From NCBI RefSeq assembly GCF_026914265.1, contig NC_069124.1, positions 25,368,489-25,432,488 of the forward strand: a DNA stretch of 64,000 nt, read 5' to 3'. The translations under genes were made by a program, and so were the position numbers. The stretch comes from Mya arenaria. Its lineage: Eukaryota > Mollusca > Bivalvia > Myida > Myidae. The notes below the pieces were generated by a model. It saw only the letters and a list, made by a program, of their open reading frames with translations. It ran no database searches and was not told the DNA's origin. How positions within the stretch are numbered: position 1 is the stretch's first letter; each line of letters begins with the position of its first letter. Positions 12,301 to 21,300 of this stretch are shown here, piece by piece.

Positions 12301-15300
12301 TACAATATTCCAATAATATTAAGATAATCCTACAGTAAAAAAAAATAATTCTTCAGTCATCATTAAGAAATGGTAAAAGGACAGAACACATCAATAAATA
12401 CACAATTGATTGATGCATTTTAATAATTGTTGAATCATGAATTATAACAGTTTTTTTTTTCTTTTCAATTCAAAGCAACACCAACCTTGATCATGTACTG
12501 TTTGCTGAGCCTGATGAGCTTCATGAGTAGTATTGGATCGCACGAGATGTACGGGCCAAGATAGGCAACCATCGGAAACACGAGGGTGTTAACTTCCTGA
12601 AACGAGGTTGCACGTGGGACTGACCCGCCCAGCTCCTCAATGGGTGGCCATTTACTCACAAGTTTACTCGTCATTCCACTGCTCCTGTAAGGAAAAAGCA
12701 AGGGGCATGGTAGAATTGAAATAGCCATATCATGCCGATGAAATAGATTTTTTTTTAGATATACCAAGCGCATTCTCATATTCACAAAGAAACACTCTCT
12801 GAATGCATGAAAAGTTTTCAAATATAAATGAAATTTTAGAGATCTATTTTTTCCAATATTCTAGCTTTCTTTTTTTTTGGTGTAAAAATGACTGTTTCTA
12901 TTAAATGCACAAGGGCATGCAGAGATTGATTTTTATACATGTAGATGAGAAGGGCCCATGTTGTTTATACATACTCATTTTAAAGTTAATTTATATTTTC
13001 AAATACAACTAACACCCAATTGTCCAAACTCTTAAACGATTTCAATACAGTTTATGCACATACGTTTATGGACTTTGTCCATGTAAATGAATTTTCAGAG
13101 AAAACATATTGATATAATAAACTTGGACATTTTGGTGGAAAGTGACATGATCATAATATAACACTAAAAAAGTCAGTATGGAAAGAACACATACGTCCGA
13201 TAGACTGGGTCCATAACAGTATGTATGAGAGCACACAAGGCGGAGGCCACAGGTTTGTGTGTGGTGGCAAAGAATTCTGGTAACCAGTCCAGGATACACT
13301 TGGACTTCTCCCAAGCACCGATACACAGTAATGCCTCCACCAGCCCTAGTTTCTGGTTGTTCACTCGCTGAAAGTAAAAGAGATGCTAATCAGCTTAACT
13401 AAATGATAACCTAAACTGAACCTCTTATAAATTGCTTCATTCCCTATAAATGAACCTCTTATAAATTGCTTCATTCCCTATAAATAAGTACACATTATAT
13501 TAGTCTAACCGCGAAATAAGCAGTTGTATAATACCCAAATAAATCAATAAAACATTCCTAACTTTATCTATAAGTATGTGGAAACATATTTCTCTTTAAT
13601 CTTGATACAATTTATTTTTACAGACACTCATTTGGCCTTATACATCCAAACAAATCCCTACCCAGGGGTTCTAACAGCTGATAATTGTCAATCCTAAAAA
13701 TTAGCCAGGGATCAGTTCGAGTATGTGGGCTTCATTTCCAAAGAAGGGTAAAGGGGCTAAGACCCCTGTTGAAATATTTCCAAAGTTATGTTGGCCATAG
13801 TTCTAATTCGTCCCCATCCCTGGTGTCTCAACCCCTATGTTGGCAATTGTTCTGAGGTACAAGTCCCCGTTCCTGACACCCCAACCCCTTTATTAGCTTT
13901 TGTTTTGAAGGTACAGTTCCTGGCCTCTGACACCCCCACCCTGTGAGCATTTGTTCTGAAGGTACCAGACCCTGACATTGCTACCCCAACCCCTATGTTT
14001 GCCATTGTTGTGAAGGTTTAAGGTCCCAACTGTGATACCAAAACCCCTATGTTAGCAATGTTAAACAAAACATTTTCTGTACCACATCAATTTTGACTTC
14101 CTCCTCTTCCTTTTTCTTCTCATCAGACTTGTCTGCAAGGTTGATCACCATTAGTTTACGAGCGTATGCCTTGGCATCTGCCATCTCTTTCTTACTGTAC
14201 TCCAGAATCACGCTGTCCACCGGATGCAGCTGGAAAACATGGGTCAGTTGTCAAACTTAAAATATGCCAGACTAAAATGTTCATTCAAACTTTTAGTTTT
14301 GAAGACTTATGGTATATTAACAAGGCAGATTTCATCAGAAAAGATAGGAATTTTACTTCATAAAATCCACACCAGCAGAGCATCTCATCATAGATATACA
14401 ACAGTAGCAGTTTATTTTTAGTTAGTTTAAGATCTCATCAACATGAACTCTTTACAAATCTACATTGAAAATAAAATGCACTTTGATTACCGTAATTTAT
14501 ATATGGTGCTTTTGAATTATACTTAAATTAGGTAAGAGTCTCTAGGTGGACTAGGTCATTCTTGAGAAGAATGGTTGCCAGTTTGAACAGGGAGCTTGGA
14601 GTTTATACTTACATGAGGGTACAGAGTCTCCAAGTGGACTAGGTCATTCTTGAGAAGTATGGCTGCCAGTTTGAACAGGGAGCTTGGAGTTTCATCATCC
14701 TGTCAAGATTGAGGTAAATTCTTTGAGATTTAGAATGTGAATGTTACAAGTACAGTGTATGCAGATGCCAATGCTTTCATGTTTCTAGCGTTAAGGTGTC
14801 ATTCCACCCACTTACAAATTCAAGGAGTCTGAGTCAATATGATGGAAGTAAATTTCATTTTCAAAGAAAAAAGATGTTTTCAGAAACATTAAAAAATAAG
14901 AAAGCATGTATTGTCCCTGTCTTTTTGCCTAATCTAGGTGTATGACAGGCTTCTAGTCTCAAAATTCTAAGAGTACATGACAAAGTTTAGGAGTCTTGGA
15001 CTCCCAAACTTCCTTTGGTGTTGAACGCAGGTCTCATTCTTACATTTAAAGATTTTATGTTTGCGTACCAATAAGCTGACAACATCAAAGCTTTTGAAAA
15101 CATGATCAATTTATATGGAAAGACAGACATGTCAAATTTCAGGTACAATACAATTAAGTTTCACTCAAAAGTATTTCTAATATACATGATTCCAACTATA
15201 TGTACATCATAACATGTACGTTCGTCAACTGTCAATCAGTAGGCAAATTATTAAGGAAATGTGTCACATTTCCATAACATAGCGCAGAAATTCCTGATAA

Positions 15301-18300
15301 CAATTGCAGCAATAAAAAATTGCTTCTAGAAGCATCACTTCCATCTCACCTTAAAGAACTGAAACTTGAGCCCGAGGCAATGGCATAGGGTTTCGTTGTC
15401 CTGCACGTAAGACTGTATGAGCGGAATGTAGAAGTCCTCCACCTCTGGACGGTTCTCAAACGACTCCAGTAAAACATCTATAACTCTGTTAGGGTCCAGG
15501 TTAAAACAGCCTAAAAGTGTAAAAAAGTGTCAATCTGAACACTTCCCTGATATCATGTTGCTTTCTTCAAACTCTGAAGCTATGTTTGGAGTTTTCATTT
15601 CCCTTCCAGGAATTCATTTCCAAAAAAGGCTTACGGTTAATGGGTCAATCTTATCTCAATGAGCATTTCACAAAATATGGTGAAATCAAGAAATTCCTTT
15701 AAAATATGTAGTAATTGTCACAAATTAAATTGAAACTTTAACTTGCAAAACCAATATGTCTAAACTAACATAATTGTAAATACATTGGCTTTTCAATAGA
15801 TGTTATAACAACTCAAACAGATCAATGTGAAAAAGCAAGCGTATGGTATGTGCAATGATAAGATGGTTTAATGGTTCCCCTATTCAAAGCTTAAAAAAAG
15901 TATGATTTATTACTCTAATTAATAGTAAAGATGGCATTCATTAATACAGTAGCATTGCCGTATATTAATGCTAATTTCAGATTTCTGGTATCTGTTATAA
16001 GAGACGCCAAAGGTTTGTTGTTGTTTTTTCTAATTGAGATTGCAGTGAAGTCCCTTTTTTCCATGTACATAATGTGATCTAAGGAGCTTGTTGCATGTTT
16101 AAGAAAAGATGTGACACATTTGTTATTGCAAACAACCATATTTTTTTTGTACATTTTCATATCAACTGACAATATTTTTTATGCAACTGTTCACAGTTCA
16201 TTAAACATCTCCTTACCAATAAGGGACTTGATGTTTTGAAGCATGACCGCAGGGGTAATTTTGTATGTGATCTCTTGATTAAGCTCTGCCACAAGTTTAG
16301 AGTAGCCCTCGCTCTCTTCTCTCAACAGGTTGAACTTCTGCTGCTTGTAGCTGTAATGTTACATAAATGAAATATTAGCTGAAAAAAGGAAGAACAAGCA
16401 GAAAACAAATTGTGATTGACTTTTATAATTATCTATATTTTAAATAATTATATTATTTATTTATCATCAATAACAGTAAGTAAAATCTGCTGAAATGGAG
16501 TATAAATTGTTAATGAAAGATAGTCGACAACATAATAAATTAAATAAAATAAATAAAATAAATAAATTACAATAAATAAATAAATTAAATAAAATAAATT
16601 AATAATAAATTCGAGGGGTGAAAGCGAAAAGGTTCTATCTGCTTCTTTATATAATGTCACTTAGAACCTTTTCGCATTCACCCCTCATTGTATGAAAAGA
16701 TTTGCTGCATTTTCGTTTTTTTAGGTCTGTTAATTTTGAGTCCAACTTTTGTAAATAAGGTATACTTTTTCGGATCGTGAAATAACACTGGTTAAACGAT
16801 GTCAAACTCATTAAATCAGAGTGCAATATTAATAAAAACAGAAAACAATATTAACGTCAATGTAATCAAGTTTTCTCTAAACTAAAGACAAGGCAAATGT
16901 AAATACATAAGAGCCTGTTCATAATGATGGGCCCAGCACATACTAGAGCCTGGTCTTGATCTTGACATGTTTCTGTGAGAAGACTGTCTTGCTGGGAACC
17001 AGCCCTGCACTCTCCAACGTCTCATGGTCCAGCCGTGACTTGAGCAGCGCATCACAGTCAAATGTCTGAAATTACAATCAGGGTCCATTTTCACTCTTTT
17101 TAACATGGGATAAAAGGTCCCTTATCTTGCAAAATTCACAAAAAAAATATATGTACATTCAAGATTTACCTTTCTTCTGGAAACTACATGTACATTACAA
17201 TAATCTATATTAAGGTAAGATAAAGCAACACCAATGTGTTCTCTTCAAATTTTCAGCCCAGGGTCCTATAACACATTTTTTTTCTCACAAATTTGAGGTC
17301 TAAACTGATCTTATGGGATCCCACTTAACATTTAATATTCAATACAAAAAAAAATTATGGGTTCAACAAGACGCAAGTTTGAAATTGGGATCCCTGGCCA
17401 GTTTTCTGTGTCTTGAAAAGTCCTGATTGATTTTATAATCTACTCACATTTCCAAGGGTTTGAATGAGGGTACATAATTTCTCCCTGGCCCCTTTAATCT
17501 CCTCCACTGCACTCAACTCAACATCTGAAATAGCGAGAGAAAAATAGCGGTTAGAGTATTACATCGACTTCATTATTGCCTAGCCAATGTACCGGTACAC
17601 TCTGCTGACAACCTGACAATACACATGCTAGAAGAGAGAAAAAGGGACCACGGATACCCCATTAAAAAAAGGCCAAAATAATACTAATATTTTTTATCAC
17701 ATTACACAAATAATGCCATTTTTTGGTTTGAACATCAAAGTCAAAAGAGTTAAACATGACAATACATTAAAAAAAAAATGCATCAAATATTGGACGCCTT
17801 TAAAAACAAAACCATTGCTTACCTATCAGGCTCAGGATGTCAACCACAAAAGAAATTAAGTCAGGATACTTATCCTGAAATGGAATATAATTTTATAACA
17901 TTATGTCAAGAGCTAAAACCGTAAAACTTACAACATTATAATTTCTCCGTTGAACAGAAATGTATCTTACTAATTTACTTTAAACTGACAATCATCAAAT
18001 ATTTTATTACTTTCCTTTAGGTCAAATAAAAAGAACATTATGGTTAATGCTCTATGTACAATGTAGCAATTGAATTATTTTATTTCAAAAAATAAATAAA
18101 TTGTGTTTTAAGTGTGTCTACCAGGGTTCTCAAAATGTTTGAGTTGAACAGGCCAAATTGAATTGGTAACAGGCTTTCTAGGAGGGTCCGGGGTCATGCC
18201 CCCCTCCGGACTTTTTTATAACAAGAATGCAATTTCCTGCATTCTGAGCCATTTAGGGTACTGTTTTTCTAGGAGTTTTGAAGTGAACAACAATGCAAAA

Positions 18301-21300
18301 TTTCGATAAAAATACTGTTTTGTACATAGGTTCACATACAATATACAGAAATGTCATACATAGCATACATTCAGAGAAAGACCTTGACAAGTCACTGTCA
18401 GTGTCTGTCAGTGTCTGTGTTTCACACATTTCAGACTGATTTTTTAAACCATTTTCTTTTCCTGCAAACAAGTCCTTTGGGTGTCCAAAAATTAGGTACG
18501 CAAAATAAATTATTTTTGAAAATAATTACGGGTGTCCGAATTTTTAGAGTGTCCGAACTCTAAGGTGAATTATGGTATGTTCTTTTTTTGGACATCGGCA
18601 ATGTGTTCTTCTAACAGGAAAGCGTGCTTGCGCATGCGCGAATTAAGGAGAATTCTTACCAATACGATTTCAAACCTGAAGACTCTTACATACGCCGTAG
18701 TCAGAATAGATAACCAGTATTAAATATGTCAGAAAAGAATGTGACCTTATGGTTTCTAGAACAAATCTAACCGGCTGATTTCTGGTTTTAACCGGTCAAA
18801 TAGGCCGGCGGCCGGTTCATTTTGAGAACCCTGGTATACCATTGCAATTTTACATACAGACATATTCTGACATCATTGTTGCCAAGAAAGTAAACACAAT
18901 ATGAGTAAACTGCATCACCTTTTACAATTATAGTGCCGCATGGTTTATGTTTCAGATAATAGTAAATAACTATCTTATTTTCTTTACCAAATTAATAATT
19001 AAGGTTGGGACATAAAAATAGGGTCAGTCGTGTAACATTTAAACAGCAACCACAACATTATTTTTATTTTGCCTTATGAAGATAATTCTATTATACATTC
19101 TCTAATACAGATGCAATACACTTTTAAAACATACCTTCAAGTCATGAAACACATGAATAGCTTGTTCAACTCTGAGATTGCCTTTGATGACATGCTGGCA
19201 GAGATCATAAATGGCTTGTCTGAAGTCTCGATTTCCGAGGGATGATAGTACTGAGCGATCACCAACACCGTTGATGAATTTTAAGCTGTAAGATAAGAAT
19301 ATAGTTCACATTTCTTTCATGGTTGGCAAAGAATTAATCAAACACTTTTTTATATTTCTATACTAAGTCAGTAAAAATTGTTATCACAGTAACCTTTGAC
19401 CTCAATAGAGGTCATTCACTGGTCTCCCACAAACCACCAAGTCAAGTTTAAGGACCATAGGTCTAGTATGATGACCATATCTAGGCATTATGGAGTTAAT
19501 ACTCGGACAAGCTGTAAGCATTCAAGGTCACTGTGACCTTGACCTTAAAGCCAATGACCTCAAAACAAATAGCAGTCATAAACTTGTTACACCCAACCTC
19601 CAAGTCAAGTTTGACTAGGCCTAAAAAAAATATATGTCTGTTTCCTGTAACCCGACCGACCGTAATTTTTTACCGCCGACCGCAATTTTTTTATGCCCCA
19701 AAATTCGAAAAGTCAGATTTTTAGCGATCTCTGGCCTATGATGACAACGATAATTTAAATATTTTGGTAGTGTCCGAATCGTTGCATAGTTACAAACGTT
19801 TCCGGTTGGGCAAGTTGAAACAATGGCAAAAACCTTAATGGCTGTGACATTAAACTGCAGGGCTTTCAATTGATCCGAGCTCCCGGGATTTGACGCACAG
19901 GAATCGTAAATGACCCGAAATCAACGCATCATCCATTTGTAAAATGCATCAGTTTTGACACGGGATATTTCGGTGTGAGAGTCGGTATCATCTGAAAGGA
20001 GCCTCAATGCATGATCTGAATGTTTGTTTAACCCGCAAGAGCAATTTACACCCGAAGTGACAAGTGATTATCGATCTGGAATCTGATCGGTAACCTTGTC
20101 AATTAGCAGCACTCAAACTCAATGACGTAATATTAACTCCGCCCATTATGCAAATTAACGGATACCTTCCACTTTTTCGCTAAGTGCAATGGTTTTGAAA
20201 AACAACAATGCTAGGATATATTTTGTTCATTTATTTTAAGTTTTTTTTTATTATATCTCCAGTTAATTAAAAAATATTCTTATAAGTTTTTAATGAGTTA
20301 ACAGAAAAATAAACATTTTTCATACCACGTTGTCAGTGTTATAGTTTAGTTCTATCACGGACCTGGTTTATAGGTCCGTGGTTCTATAAATAAACTGTTA
20401 TGGTTTTGCCATTTATGAAAAATACGATGTTGCAATACTGGCAATAGGAACGTTAAATGTTTTTGTTTACTTCCGGAAAAAAAGATAAACCTGAAAGTGA
20501 AAGTTAAAGTAAGAAAGATGTCGTTGCAACTAAACAATCGCTGGTGCATATTGGAATTTGACAAGGATGCACTGGATTACATAACGAAGATGCATTAACT
20601 AAATAATATGTTCGTCAGAGTCAGAACATATTTTACCAAGTTTTGACTCTGGGAATGTTTTAACCCCCGTAGTCCAGTCAAGTCCAGAAAAGGAAAAAAA
20701 CAACAAGGTATTCTATTGAAAGTTACATTGATTATCGTGCTTGAGATTTTTACAGAATGAACAGTGGATCTAATACAGCAGATCTTTTTAAAACACTGAA
20801 AATTGTTAAAAAAAGTAAGTTGTGGAAACTATTTAAGGTACTGTACGTGTACTAGTTTTGCTGTTTTACTGTTTAAAAAAGAAAATGGTATTAATTTTTA
20901 TTAGTCAGTCTAAGCTTTTTTGATACTTATTCTAGTCTATTTAAACATATTCCAGTCCAATCTGTTATTTTACACTGTTCGCTGTCGAGTCAGCAGGTAA
21001 GGTTAAAGTGTCCAAGCAGTGAACAGCGTAGACAATGGGTCTACACTGGTCCCAAAGATCTGTACAATTCTGACAGCCTCTAAGAGTTAAATGGTTTAGT
21101 CATTGATTCTAGTCATTTATCAATCGAAGTATTGATTTATATAAAATTATGTTTTGTGGAGATTCTTGCCTGTTCTTGTTGTAACAGCATTTTATTTTAT
21201 AATAGTTGTCATGTACATTTAATTGTAATACAACTTGATATTATTACACAGTCTATCTTAAAATAGTCTGTGCAATAATATCATGTTTTATTATTAGAAA

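Noticed and set aside
14536-14604. Mutually exclusive alternative of THOC2 exon 8
   Set aside because: The copy has no acceptor and lacks the exon's first and last codons.
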